Shown here: positions 1 through 8,373 of the stretch, piece by piece
Layout of the letters: each line of letters opens with the position of its first letter
Position numbering within the stretch: the stretch's first letter is position 1
Source of the DNA: Streptomyces nodosus
GTDB lineage: Bacteria; Actinomycetota; Actinomycetes; Streptomycetales; Streptomycetaceae
Reading direction: 5' to 3'
Assembly: GCF_008704995.1 (NCBI RefSeq)
Contig: NZ_CP023747.1
Location: forward strand, 6,420,001-6,484,000
Length of the DNA: 64,000 bases
Notes under the pieces: generated by a model
Databases searched by the model: none
Told to the model about the DNA's origin: nothing
What the model saw: the letters and a program-made list of their open reading frames with translations, nothing else
Translations under genes and position numbers: made by a program

Positions 1-600
1 GGAGCGGAAGATCTCCCGGACGTTCTCCACGGAGTCGACCTTCTCCAGCAGCTCCCAGCCCTCGGCGTAGGCCTGCATCATGGCGTACTCGATGCCGTTG
101 TGGACCATCTTGGCGAAGTGGCCCGCGCCGACCTTGCCCGCATGGACATAGCCGTAGGGGCCGTCCGGCTTGAGCGCCTCGAAGATCGGCCCCAGCCGGT
201 CCACATGCTCCTTGTCGCCGCCGACCATCAGGGCATAGCCGTTCTCGAGCCCCCACACCCCGCCGGAGACGCCCGCGTCGACGAAGCCGATGCCCTTGGC
301 CGCGAGCTGCTCGGCGTGCTTCTCGTCGTCGGTCCAGCGGGAGTTGCCGCCGTCGACCACGGTGTCCCCGGGGGAGAGCAGGCCGGCGAGTTCGTCGACG
401 GTGGACTGGGTGGCGGCGCCGGCCGGGACCATCACCCAGACCACGCGCGGGGCGTCGAGCCTCTCGGCCAGTTCGCTCAGGCTGCCGACGTCGGAGAGCT
501 CGGGGTTGCGGTCGTAGCCCACGACGGTGTGGCCCGCGCGGCGGATGCGCTCGCGCATATTGCCGCCCATCTTGCCGAGACCGATCAGTCCGATCTGCAT
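1..600 (-). CDS. gnd: 6-phosphogluconate dehydrogenase, decarboxylating (partial, 3' end outside window)
   Basis: Oxidises and decarboxylates 6-phosphogluconate to ribulose 5-phosphate, the last oxidative step of the pentose phosphate pathway, in the cytoplasm. The first 200 residues are visible. They start MQIGLIGLGKMGGNM, a GxGxxG Rossmann motif, and include VDGGNS, VDAGVSGGVWGLENGYALMVGG and KMVHNGIEYAMMQAYAEG, which carry the substrate Lys/His/Asn residues. The short spacing and lack of an N-terminal extension fit the roughly 300-residue NAD-preferring GntZ/YqeC-like form; this subtype is an inference. The ATG has GGGAGAAG about 10 bases upstream. It lies 103 bp downstream of opcA on the same strand, so zwf, opcA and gnd probably form one transcription unit. 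The C-terminal domain runs off the window. Confidence 0.95.
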   Translation of the reverse strand, partial: MQIGLIGLGKMGGNMRERIRRAGHTVVGYDRNPELSDVGSLSELAERLDAPRVVWVMVPAGAATQSTVDELAGLLSPGDTVVDGGNSRWTDDEKHAEQLAAKGIGFVDAGVSGGVWGLENGYALMVGGDKEHVDRLGPIFEALKPDGPYGYVHAGKVGAGHFAKMVHNGIEYAMMQAYAEGWELLEKVDSVENVREIFRS

Positions 601-703
601 ATCAGTTCACTTCTCCCTGGGTGTGCGACGCGCGGCCATGAGGGCGGCAGCGGTGGAAGGACCGGGGCCAGAAGCCTGGACGGGTCTGAGGGGCCCGGGG
701 CGG

Positions 704-1639
704 TCAGACACGGCGGGTGTTCCTCCCGGCGGCCTCGCCGCGCAGGGCGATGGCGTACATCTCGTCCGCGTCGAGGCGGCGCAGCTCCTCGGCGATCAGC
801 TCGGAGGTCGGACGCACCTTCAACGCGATGGTGCGCGGGGGCTGGTCCGGCAGGGTGAGGGTGGCCAGCGGGCCCTCGGGGCGGTCGATGACGATCTCGC
901 CCTTCGCGGTGCCCAGCCGGACGGCCGTGACCACCGGTCCGTCCGTGACGACCCGTTCGACGGGCACTTCCAGGCGGGACCCCAGCCAGCGGGCCAGCAG
1001 TTCGGCGCTGGGGTTCCCGGCCTCGCTCTCGACGGCCGCCGAGGTCACCGGGATACGGGCCTGGTCGAGCGCCGCGGCCAGCAGTGACCGCCAGGGCGTC
1101 AGCCGGGTCCAGGCCAGGTCGGTGTCGCCCGGCGCGTACGAGGAGACCCGGGTCTCCAGCACGGCCAGCGGCACCTCGACGGCGTACAGATCGGTGATCC
1201 GGCGTTGGGCGAGGGCGCCCAACGGGTCCCTGGACGGGTTGTCCGGGGCGTCCACCGGCCACCACACGACCACCGGGGCGTCCGGCAGCAGCAGCGGCAG
1301 CACCACCGAGTCGGCGTGGTCGGCCACATCCCCGTAGAGCCGCAGCATCACCGTCTCGCCGGTACCGGCGTCGGCGCCCACCCGGACCTCGGCGTCCAGC
1401 CGGGAGGAGGTGCGGTCCCGCAGGGTGCGGGCGTGCCGCTTGATGACGACCAGGGTGCGCGAGGGATGTTCGTGCGAGGCCTCCTCGGCCGCCTTGAGCG
1501 AGTCATAGGCGTCCTCCTCGTCGGTGACGATGACCAGGGTGAGGACCATGCCCACGGCGGGGGTGCCGATGGCCCGGCGGCCCTGCACCAGGGCCTTGTT
1601 GATCTGGCTTGACGTGGTGTCGGTGAGGTCGATCTTCAT
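704..1639 (-). CDS. opcA: Glucose-6-phosphate dehydrogenase assembly protein OpcA
   Basis: Protein of 311 residues needed in actinobacteria and cyanobacteria for assembly or activation of glucose-6-phosphate dehydrogenase. It begins MKIDLTDTTSSQINKAL and has the conserved core APVVVWWPVDAP around residue 125 and an Arg-rich end. No catalytic motif is visible, as usual for the family. Its ATG overlaps the zwf stop by 4 bp (ATGA), which implies translational coupling, and gnd follows on the same strand. The open frame continues upstream through zwf, but the upstream part is only an alternative frame of zwf, so the start at 1639 is chosen. Confidence 0.96.
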   Translation of the reverse strand: MKIDLTDTTSSQINKALVQGRRAIGTPAVGMVLTLVIVTDEEDAYDSLKAAEEASHEHPSRTLVVIKRHARTLRDRTSSRLDAEVRVGADAGTGETVMLRLYGDVADHADSVVLPLLLPDAPVVVWWPVDAPDNPSRDPLGALAQRRITDLYAVEVPLAVLETRVSSYAPGDTDLAWTRLTPWRSLLAAALDQARIPVTSAAVESEAGNPSAELLARWLGSRLEVPVERVVTDGPVVTAVRLGTAKGEIVIDRPEGPLATLTLPDQPPRTIALKVRPTSELIAEELRRLDADEMYAIALRGEAAGRNTRRV

Positions 1640-3252
1640 GGCCTGCGCCAGCTCCGTCCGTCTCGTGCGAGCATCTCGTCGGCTTCCTCCGGACCCCAGG
1701 TGCCCGCGGGATACTGTGCGGGCTTGCCGTGGGAGGCCCAGTACTCCTCGATCGGGTCGAGGATCCTCCAGGACTCCTCCACCTCCTCGGTGCGGGGGAA
1801 CAGATTGGCGTCGCCGAGCAGTACGTCCAGGATCAGCCGTTCGTAGGCCTCCGGGCTCGACTCGGTGAAGGACTCGCCGTAGGCGAAGTCCATGCTGACG
1901 TCCCGGAGCTCCATCGAGGTACCCGGCACCTTGGAACCGAAGCGCACGGTCATGCCCTCGTCGGGCTGGACGCGGATGACGATCGCGTTCTCGCCGAGCT
2001 CCTCGGTGGCGGTGGTGTCGAAGGGGGAGTGCGGCGCCCGCTGGAAGACGACCGCGATCTCGGTGACCCGGCGGCCCAGCCGCTTGCCGGTGCGCAGATA
2101 GAAGGGCACGCCCGCCCAGCGGCGGTTGTCGATCCCCAGCCTGATCGCCGCATAGGTGTCCGTGGTGGACCCGGGGTCGATGCCCTCCTCCTCCAGATAG
2201 CCGCCGACCCGCTCGCCGCCCTGCCAGCCGGCCGCGTACTGTCCCCGCACGGTGTGGCCGCCGAGGTCCTCCGGGAGTTCCACCGACCTGAGGACCTTCA
2301 GCTTCTCGGTGACCAGCGCCTCCGCGTCGAAGGCGATGGGCTCCTCCATGGCCGTGAGGGCCAGCAGCTGGAGGAGGTGGTTCTGGATGACGTCGCGGGC
2401 GGCGCCGATGCCGTCGTAGTAGCCGGCCCGGCCGCCGATGCCGATGTCCTCGGCCATGGTGATCTGCACATGGTCGACATACGAGCGGTTCCACACCGGC
2501 TCGTACATCTGATTGGCGAAGCGCAGTGCCAGGATGTTCTGGACCGTCTCCTTGCCCAGATAGTGGTCGATGCGGAAGACCTGGTCAGGTTCGAACACAT
2601 CGTGCACGATCGCATTGAGGTCACGCGCGCTCGCCAGATCATGGCCGAACGGCTTTTCGATGACCGCGCGCCGCCAGGAGCCCGCCGGGGCGTCGGCGAG
2701 CCCGTGCTTCTTCAGCTGCCGGACGACCTGCGGGAAGAACTTCGGCGGCACGGAGAGATAGAACGCATAGTTGCCGCCGGTGCCCCGGGACGCGTTCAGC
2801 TCGTCGATGGCCGTGCACAGCTGTGCGAAGGCGTCGTCGTCCTCGAAGGTGCCGGGGACGAACCGCATGCCTTCGGCGAGCTGCTGCCACACCTCCTCGC
2901 GGAAGGGCGTACGGGCATGCTCGCGCACCGCCTGGTGCACCACCTCGGCGAAGTCCTCGTCGGCCCAGTCGCGCCGGGCGAAGCCGACGAGCGAGAAGCC
3001 CGGCGGCAGCAGACCCCGGTTGGCGAGGTCGTAGACGGCGGGCATCAGCTTCTTGCGGGACAGATCGCCCGTGACACCGAAGATCACCAGACCGGAGGGG
3101 CCCGCGATCCGGGGGAGACGCCGGTCGCGGGGATCACGGAGGGGGTTGCCCCAGTCCTCCGCCGCGCTTCCGTTCTCACCCGTGGCTCCGGTCGTCACGG
3201 TCTCCGGCTCCGTGTTCCCGGCAGTGGTCCCCTCGGACCTCTCCTCACTCAT
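1636..3252 (-). CDS. zwf: Glucose-6-phosphate 1-dehydrogenase
   Basis: Oxidises glucose 6-phosphate to 6-phosphogluconolactone with NADP, the entry step of the oxidative pentose phosphate pathway. The 538-residue protein has the nucleotide motif GVTGDLSRKK at residues 59-68 and the active-site signature RIDHYLGKE at residues 227-235, whose His is the catalytic base. The C-terminal domain keeps PFYLRTGKRL and ends WGPEEADEMLARDGRSWRRP. An acidic low-complexity leader of about 35 residues precedes the usual NPLRDPRDRRLPRIAGPSG start, so a later start would also give a complete enzyme. First gene of the zwf-opcA-gnd set. tal and tkt, frequent partners in Streptomyces, are absent here; the next gene upstream is an unrelated glucanase. 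Confidence 0.97.
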   Translation of the reverse strand: MSEERSEGTTAGNTEPETVTTGATGENGSAAEDWGNPLRDPRDRRLPRIAGPSGLVIFGVTGDLSRKKLMPAVYDLANRGLLPPGFSLVGFARRDWADEDFAEVVHQAVREHARTPFREEVWQQLAEGMRFVPGTFEDDDAFAQLCTAIDELNASRGTGGNYAFYLSVPPKFFPQVVRQLKKHGLADAPAGSWRRAVIEKPFGHDLASARDLNAIVHDVFEPDQVFRIDHYLGKETVQNILALRFANQMYEPVWNRSYVDHVQITMAEDIGIGGRAGYYDGIGAARDVIQNHLLQLLALTAMEEPIAFDAEALVTEKLKVLRSVELPEDLGGHTVRGQYAAGWQGGERVGGYLEEEGIDPGSTTDTYAAIRLGIDNRRWAGVPFYLRTGKRLGRRVTEIAVVFQRAPHSPFDTTATEELGENAIVIRVQPDEGMTVRFGSKVPGTSMELRDVSMDFAYGESFTESSPEAYERLILDVLLGDANLFPRTEEVEESWRILDPIEEYWASHGKPAQYPAGTWGPEEADEMLARDGRSWRRP

Positions 3253-3560
3253 TGCCCATCAACTCCCTTGCTCCGTATGCAGTGTGCTACCGCCTCCGGC
3301 AGGTCGTCCCGGCCCGCCCCGGACTCCACGGTGCCCTTCGGCGGTCGGAACAACCGCTGACGGGTGCGAGGGATTCCTCGGCGGCGGCCACGTCCCGGCG
3401 GTGAAGCCGTACCCGCCGCACCGGGTTCCGGCACCGGCGGAGGCACCTCGGTGTCCGGGGAGACGATGCGTCCACTCTCACCGACGTACCGGTACCAGGT
3501 CGCGGCGACACCCGCCCGATCGCCACGCGGGCCTTCACGGACGGCGGAAGGGCACAGAAA

Positions 3561-3587
3561 GGGGGGCGGGCACTTGGCCCGCCCCCC
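3561..3587 (-). terminator. Rho-independent terminator after the GH16 gene
   Basis: Perfect 11-bp stem (3561-3571 pairs with 3577-3587) with a 5-base loop. Read on the minus strand it is followed by TTTCTG, and it sits 42 bp past the GH16 stop codon. Confidence 0.75.
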
Positions 3588-3594
3588 TCGGCAC

Positions 3595-3628
3595 TTCCCG
3601 TCTCCCGTCTCCCGTCTCCCGTCTTCCT
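3595..3628. repeat. Short tandem repeat, unit CCCGTCT
   Basis: About four consecutive copies of the 7-base unit CCCGTCT, the last ones imperfect, directly before the GH16 stop codon on the + strand. No function is evident; slippage is the likely origin. Confidence 0.7.
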
Positions 3629-3629
3629 G

Positions 3630-5036
3630 TCAGTGACCGAAGGAGAACCAGTTCACGTTCACGAAGTCGTTGGGCTGGCCGCTGGTGAAGGTGAGATAGA
3701 CGTCATGGGTGCCGGTGACGGGGGAGATGTTCGCCGGAACCGTCTGCCAGTTCTGCCAGCCGCCCGTGTTGCCCACCGCGAAGCTGCCGATCGGTGCGTT
3801 CGAACGGTTGTCGAGGCGCACCTCGACCAGCCCGCCGACCCCCTGGGCCGCACCGTTCGCGACCCGGCCGTAGAACTGCGTGGCCGCCGAGGAGCCGAAG
3901 TCGACGCCCTTGTAGAGAGCCCAGTCGCCGTTCGCCAGCGAGCCGATGTTCTGGCCGCCGCCGCTGTCCGTGGTGGCCTCGGTGACCACCCCCGACTGGC
4001 TGTCGAACGACTCGGCCTCGATCCGGTCGTAGGCGTTCCGGTTGCCGGACGACGGCGGAGGGGTGGTGCCGCCCCCGCCGCCGGAGGACTGGAGCACCCG
4101 CACATAGTCGACCACCATCGGGTGCCCGGGCTCGGTGCCGCCGTCCGGGCCGCCGCCGAAGGCGTCCGGGAAGCCGCCGCCCATCGCCACGTTCAGGATC
4201 ACGAAGTAGCCGTGGTTGGTGGCGTTCGCCCAGGTGGCGGCGTCGACCTGATTCGCCCTCACGGTGTGGAAGGTGGTGCCGTCGAGGGAGAAGCGGATCT
4301 CCTCGGGGCTCGTCGAGCGGTCCCACTCCACCGCGTAGGTGTGGAAGCCGGCCTGGCAGGTGGCGCCGGTGCAGGAGGTGGAGCCGCCGATGCCGGTGGT
4401 CTCGTGGCAGGGGCCGTCCGGGCTGGTGCCGCAGTGCATCGTGGACCAGTTGGTGTTCAGCCCCTGGACGTTCTCCATGATGTCCAGCTCGCCGACGCCC
4501 GGCCAGTTCCAGTAGTTGCCCCGGTACGGCGTGCCCAGCATCCAGAACGCGGGCCAGTAGCCCTTGGCGGCGGCGCCGGTGACGTTCGGCATCTGGATGC
4601 GGGCCTCGACGCGCAGCGCCCCGCCCGCCTGGGGCTGGAAGTCGCCGCGGGTGGTCTCGATGCGCCCCGAGGTCCAGTGGCCGGAGCCGTCACGGCGCGG
4701 GGTGATCAGGAGATTGCCGTTGCCGTCCAGCGAGACGTTGTCGGTGCTGGAGGTCATCGTCTCGACCTCGCCGGTACCCCAGTTGCCGGCACCGCCCGGG
4801 TAGCCGGTGCCGAGGTCGTACTGCCAGTTGCCCGTGTCGACGCCGGATCCGGCGGGCCCGTTGAAGTCGTCGAGGAAGACCTGGTTCCAGCCGGAGGGCG
4901 GTGCGGGGGCGGACGCGTTCGCGGGCAGGGTGGCGGCCGTGGCGGCCGCCACGGCCAGGCCCATGGTGCCGAGCACCGCGACCAGTGCGCGGCGCAGCGG
5001 GCGGCGTCTCGGGGGGATGCCGGAGGTGATCTTCAT
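3630..5036 (-). CDS. Secreted GH16 endo-beta-1,3-glucanase with C-terminal CBM6
   Basis: Predicted extracellular enzyme of 468 residues that cleaves beta-1,3-glucan (laminarin, curdlan, fungal walls). An Arg-rich n-region and a hydrophobic segment at residues 17-38 form a Sec signal, with likely cleavage near ANAS-APAP. The GH16 domain (about 48-315) carries GELDIMENVQG, giving the retaining catalytic set E183, D185, E188. A Gly/Pro/Ser linker (about 316-330) leads to a CBM6 starting at AYDRIEAESFDSQSG and ending VNVNWFSFGH. A perfect LacI-type palindrome lies 68-81 bp upstream of the start, the same motif found before the GH64 glucanase gene and a LacI gene about 45 kb away. A terminator follows. 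Exact specificity (beta-1,3 versus mixed-linkage) is inferred from family resemblance. Confidence 0.93.
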   Translation of the reverse strand: MKITSGIPPRRRPLRRALVAVLGTMGLAVAAATAATLPANASAPAPPSGWNQVFLDDFNGPAGSGVDTGNWQYDLGTGYPGGAGNWGTGEVETMTSSTDNVSLDGNGNLLITPRRDGSGHWTSGRIETTRGDFQPQAGGALRVEARIQMPNVTGAAAKGYWPAFWMLGTPYRGNYWNWPGVGELDIMENVQGLNTNWSTMHCGTSPDGPCHETTGIGGSTSCTGATCQAGFHTYAVEWDRSTSPEEIRFSLDGTTFHTVRANQVDAATWANATNHGYFVILNVAMGGGFPDAFGGGPDGGTEPGHPMVVDYVRVLQSSGGGGGTTPPPSSGNRNAYDRIEAESFDSQSGVVTEATTDSGGGQNIGSLANGDWALYKGVDFGSSAATQFYGRVANGAAQGVGGLVEVRLDNRSNAPIGSFAVGNTGGWQNWQTVPANISPVTGTHDVYLTFTSGQPNDFVNVNWFSFGH

Positions 5037-5103
5037 GGGTGTGCCTCCTCGGTACAGGTGGGGGTATGCGGAGGCGCGCGAGAGCAGAGGGGGTCGGACT
5101 GGT

Positions 5104-5117
5104 TGAGAGCGCTCTCA
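5104..5117. promoter_or_regulatory. LacI-family operator upstream of GH16 glucanase gene
   Basis: TGAGAGCGCTCTCA, a perfect 14-bp palindrome with the central CG step typical of LacI-family sites (compare the CebR type TGGGAGCGCTCCCA). Near-identical copies lie at 48963-48976 and 51429-51442. Confidence 0.8.
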
Positions 5118-5242
5118 CGCCGCGCGGCCAATGTCCTCTGACCTTGCTCGGCCGTCAAGAGGCGAAGCCGGGAAAGTCCTTGCGCGGCAAGGGAGTTCAG
5201 GGGGTGAAACGGGAGGTGTGCTGATTCCGCTTCGGCCGGGAG

Positions 5243-6571
5243 TCACTGGGCGGGGAGGCGTACGGAGTAGATGGACGGGGTGTCGAGCCTCCGGGAGACG
5301 ACCATGGCTCCGGTGACCGCGAGGAGCAGCGGGACCATCAGCGCGTCGATGGTGCGGGTGAGTTCCAGCATCAGCACGATGGCGGCGACGGGCGCCTGCA
5401 TCGCGGCGGCCAGCACGGCGGCGGCCCCGACGACGGCGAAGCCCGCGGGCGCTCCCGGCCAGGCCAGGGTCCAGCCCTGCCCGGCGAGGGCGCCCAGCAG
5501 GGCACCGGTGGCGACCGTGGGGGTGAAGAGCCCGCCGCTGGCGCCGCTGCCCAGGCTGGCGGCGGTGGCGATCGGCTTGAGGAGGAGCAGGGCCACCAGT
5601 GCGGGGGCGGCGAGCTGTGCGCCCAGGGTGAGCTGGATGATGTCCTTGCCGTTGCCGAGCAGCTGCGGATACGGGACGGCCAGCGCGCCGACCGCGGTGA
5701 ACACCAGCAGGGGCGCGACCAGTGGCCGCCACCCTTTCGGCCGGAGCTCGTGCGCGATCCTGATCAGACGCACCCAGCCGACCGCGAGCAGCCCCGCGAA
5801 GGGCCCGATCAGCACGGCGAACACGGTCAGCGAGGCGGACAGCGGCACATCGGGCAGCTGATAGGTGGGCCCGGAGGGCAGCAGGATCCAGCCGACCGCG
5901 GTCGCGATGCAGGAGGTGGCGAGGGCGGGCAGGGCCAGCCGCAGCGACAGCACACCGAGCATCACCTCCAGGGTCAACAGCGCCCCTCCCAGCGGGACGT
6001 TGTACACGCACGCCATGCCGGCACCGGCGCCGCAGGCGGCCAGCAGTCTGCGGTGCGCGGTGTCCAGGCGGGCCCAGTCGGACAGCCGGGAGGCCAGCGC
6101 CGCACCGGCCAGCCGGGGTGCCGCCTCCCGCCCCAGCGACGCGCCCATGCCCACGATCACCACGGACAGCACTGCGGTGCCCAGACTGCGGCGCAGCGGC
6201 AGATGCCCCTTGTCCCGCCACAGTGCCGCGCTCACCTCGGGTCCGCCGGGCCCCGTCCACCACCGCAGCAGCCACCAGCCGATCCCGGCGACCGCCCCGG
6301 CGAGGGCCAGGGCCACCACCCGGCGGGGCGCACCGGCCCGTTCGACCGCGGCCAGGAAACTCCCCGACCGGTAGGCATAGGTGAGGTGGCCCGCCGTGTG
6401 CAGCAGCACCATCAGGGCGGCACCCGCGAGCCCCGCCAGCACCCCCGTGGCCAGCACCAGCACCCAGAACCGCACGGACAGCGCGGGGACATCCACGGGC
6501 GCGACGAGGTTCGGCTGCCCCACCGCCCCCGCCCGGTCCCTGCCGCGGTCGTCGCCGCGTCCACCACCCAT
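5243..6571 (-). CDS. ClC-family chloride channel/transporter
   Basis: Polytopic membrane protein of 442 residues, the length of bacterial ClC exchangers or channels, moving Cl- or F- across the cytoplasmic membrane. ClC landmarks are present: GASLGREAAPRL in place of the usual G(K/R)EGP, with the Glu that acts as the gate in CLC-ec1, and GSGASGGLFTPT, the GxFxP motif near the selectivity filter. About ten hydrophobic segments run from residue 30 to the end, and it ends SIYSVRLPAQ. There is no cytoplasmic CBS domain. The EG-to-EA change in the gate loop could alter selectivity or gating. It stands alone between the GH16 gene and a divergent lipoprotein gene. Confidence 0.92.
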   Translation of the reverse strand: MGGGRGDDRGRDRAGAVGQPNLVAPVDVPALSVRFWVLVLATGVLAGLAGAALMVLLHTAGHLTYAYRSGSFLAAVERAGAPRRVVALALAGAVAGIGWWLLRWWTGPGGPEVSAALWRDKGHLPLRRSLGTAVLSVVIVGMGASLGREAAPRLAGAALASRLSDWARLDTAHRRLLAACGAGAGMACVYNVPLGGALLTLEVMLGVLSLRLALPALATSCIATAVGWILLPSGPTYQLPDVPLSASLTVFAVLIGPFAGLLAVGWVRLIRIAHELRPKGWRPLVAPLLVFTAVGALAVPYPQLLGNGKDIIQLTLGAQLAAPALVALLLLKPIATAASLGSGASGGLFTPTVATGALLGALAGQGWTLAWPGAPAGFAVVGAAAVLAAAMQAPVAAIVLMLELTRTIDALMVPLLLAVTGAMVVSRRLDTPSIYSVRLPAQ

Positions 6572-6781
6572 CGCTCGCCTTTCCCGGGAAGCCGGCCGTC
6601 ACTCGGCCCTCGCCGGGCATCGTCTCCCGGCGGGGCCGCCCGGGGCCGTGCCCGTCCGGCTCGCGTGTCGCGCCCCCGTGCGGTCCGGCGAGGGCGTCGG
6701 CCCGGGCACGGTCGAAGGGGACCGGACGGCCCGTCCGGCGGCGGGTGACGTCGCGCATGTGAACGATCCCCCGCGAGCCGC

Positions 6782-6798
6782 GATCACACCGGGTGATC
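6782..6798. promoter_or_regulatory. Short inverted repeat upstream of the DUF4232 lipoprotein gene
   Basis: GATCAC and GTGATC separated by 5 bases, 65-81 bp before the lipoprotein start. It may be a repressor site; nothing else supports it. The rest of 6572-6862 holds no gene. Confidence 0.35.
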
Positions 6799-6862
6799 TC
6801 GCGTGTACCTTCCTTGCCGGGATCGTGATGCTGCTCCGGTGCTCTCAACCAGGGGGGATCTC

Positions 6863-7546
6863 ATGCGTGTTCCACGGCTCCGCACGGTGCCGGCGTTCAT
6901 CGCCGTCGTGCTCGCGGCGGGGATCCCGCTCACCGCGTGCAAGGGCAGCGGTGACGAGAAGGGCAGGGGAGCGCGCCCCGTACGCTCCGGCCAGGCCTCT
7001 CCGGGTGCTTCCGTCACGGGGACCCTCGCGGCGTCCGGGACCGGCTCGACGGCCGGAAGGTCCCCGGCGGCGCCCAGGTCCCGGCCCCCGGTCTCACCGC
7101 CCCGGCCGGGCAGCCCCGCCCGCCCCAGTGTGCTGGTGAACCCCGGCCCGTCCTGCAAGACCATGAACCTGACCTTCGCCAAGGGCGCGACCCACACCCA
7201 GGAGGACTTCAGCGCTGTCGTCATCAGGCTGACCAACTCCGGCTCCACGATCTGCTCCCTGCGCGGCTACCCGAGCGTGGACCTGGTCGGCAAGGACGGC
7301 CGGGTCAGCGCCCAGCGCACCATGGACAACCCGCAGACCGTCACCCTCGCCCCGGGACGGAGCGCGACCTTCGATCTGCTGGCGCTGCGGAACGACAGCG
7401 GCGGCACCGGTGCGACCTTCAGCAGCGCGGTGATCGTCCCGCCCAACGAGACGCACCGGGGCACCCTCCAGCTCACCGTGCATCTGCCGGTCCTGGAGGA
7501 CGGTTCCACCGATGAGGCCGTGTTCGTCGGCCCCGTCAGGCAGTAG
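6863..7546 (+). CDS. DUF4232-domain lipoprotein
   Basis: Predicted lipoprotein of 227 residues, anchored outside the membrane. The signal peptide ends in the lipobox LTAC (residues 23-26). A Pro/Ser/Arg-rich spacer (about 27-95) leads to a DUF4232 domain with the family features NSGSTICSLRGYPSVDL and a conserved Cys pair (CKTM and ICSL), ending LQLTVHLPVLEDG. The family is common in Streptomyces and has no assigned biochemical function. The ATG at 6863 is set by AGGGGGGAT six to twelve bases upstream. Its stop overlaps the end of the convergent GH2 remnant by 11 bp. Confidence 0.9.
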   Translation: MRVPRLRTVPAFIAVVLAAGIPLTACKGSGDEKGRGARPVRSGQASPGASVTGTLAASGTGSTAGRSPAAPRSRPPVSPPRPGSPARPSVLVNPGPSCKTMNLTFAKGATHTQEDFSAVVIRLTNSGSTICSLRGYPSVDLVGKDGRVSAQRTMDNPQTVTLAPGRSATFDLLALRNDSGGTGATFSSAVIVPPNETHRGTLQLTVHLPVLEDGSTDEAVFVGPVRQ

Positions 7547-8166
7547 CCGCGCCCGACCCCACCGCCGCCGAGCGGGCCGTGGGCCCCCTCAGCCGCAGCC
7601 GCCGTACGCACACCTGAGTGCCCTTGGGTGCCCACGGCTGGTCCTCCGCCGTGCGCACCCGCAGCGTCAGCCAGGCCTCACCGCCGTCCCGCGGCAGTGC
7701 GAAGGGCAGTGGCACGGCGGCCGACTCGCCCGGGACGAGCCGGGGCAGAGCGGCCGGGGCGGTGAGGGTGCGGCCGTCGGCGAGGGTCAGCTCCCACTCG
7801 GCCGTCAGCCGGTCCAGGCCGCCGAGGCGCCGCTGATTGCGGATGACGATGCCCTCATGGCGGAAGCACTCCATGCCCACCGGCGCCGTGCTCTCCGACT
7901 CGGGCGGGTGTCCGGGGAACACCGTCTCGGTCATGGGGGCCGCACCGTGTCCCGGCAGCTCCCCGAGGACACCGGCGTCCGGCCGGCAGCGGTCGAGCGC
8001 GGCCACGCCGCCCCCGTACCGCCCGGTGCCCCTGCGTCCGGCCGCTCTCCCGTAGCTCACACGCCGTAGCCTGCCGTGACCCCGGAACCCCCGGATGAAG
8101 CCGCCCTGAAGGCCCGGCATGGACTCGATGGCGGCCCGGTGGCAGGCGATGCGCACCGGCTCGGAC
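7536..8166 (-). pseudogene. Remnant of a GH2 beta-galactosidase (end of catalytic barrel plus domain 4)
   Basis: On the minus strand, 8166 to about 8060 translates to AIESMPGLQGGFI followed by decayed sequence, which matches the end of the GH2 LacZ-type barrel (GLQGGFIW-WDHGL). From 7934 to 7536 there is a good match to the LacZ domain 4 (DUF4981): ECFRHEGIVIRNQ, then DGRTL, ALPRLVPGE, LPFALP, GEAWLTLRVRTAE and WAPKGTQVC. The link between the two parts (YGGDF and PDRTPKP in intact homologues) is scrambled. The N-terminal 500-600 residues and the C-terminal small-chain domain are missing; the intact GH4 gene occupies where the 5' part would be. It is therefore a truncated, non-functional fragment. 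A 132-residue open frame starting at 7934 could in theory still be translated. Confidence 0.75.
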
Positions 8167-8373
8167 CCTCGATGCGGGGCGCGCACACGTCGTCGGCCGC
8201 CGTCCCCGCCGGCAGTCACGCGTCGGTACCGTTCGGGTGCGGTGGCACGGAACCGTGCACTCCTCCGCGGGACGGGTCGATGATCGAGGAGGACCCCGCT
8301 GCCCGCCCGAGGAGGCGGGCGCCGGGGCGATCGTGGCAGGTCCGGATGTGTGCGGGGCAGGAGAGGTGCGAGC

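Larger units (their letters stand above)
3253..3629. other. Intergenic region between zwf and the GH16 glucanase gene
   Basis: No credible gene lies in these 377 bases; the short open frames have shuffled, Arg/Pro-rich products. It must hold the zwf promoter on the minus strand, but no clear -35/-10 pair was found. It also holds the terminator of the GH16 gene (3561-3587) and a short tandem repeat at about 3595-3628. Confidence 0.6.

Noticed and set aside
3253..3629. Small open frames between zwf and the GH16 gene as genes
   Set aside because: No start context, biased Arg/Pro/Ser composition and overlap with the terminator and tandem repeat.
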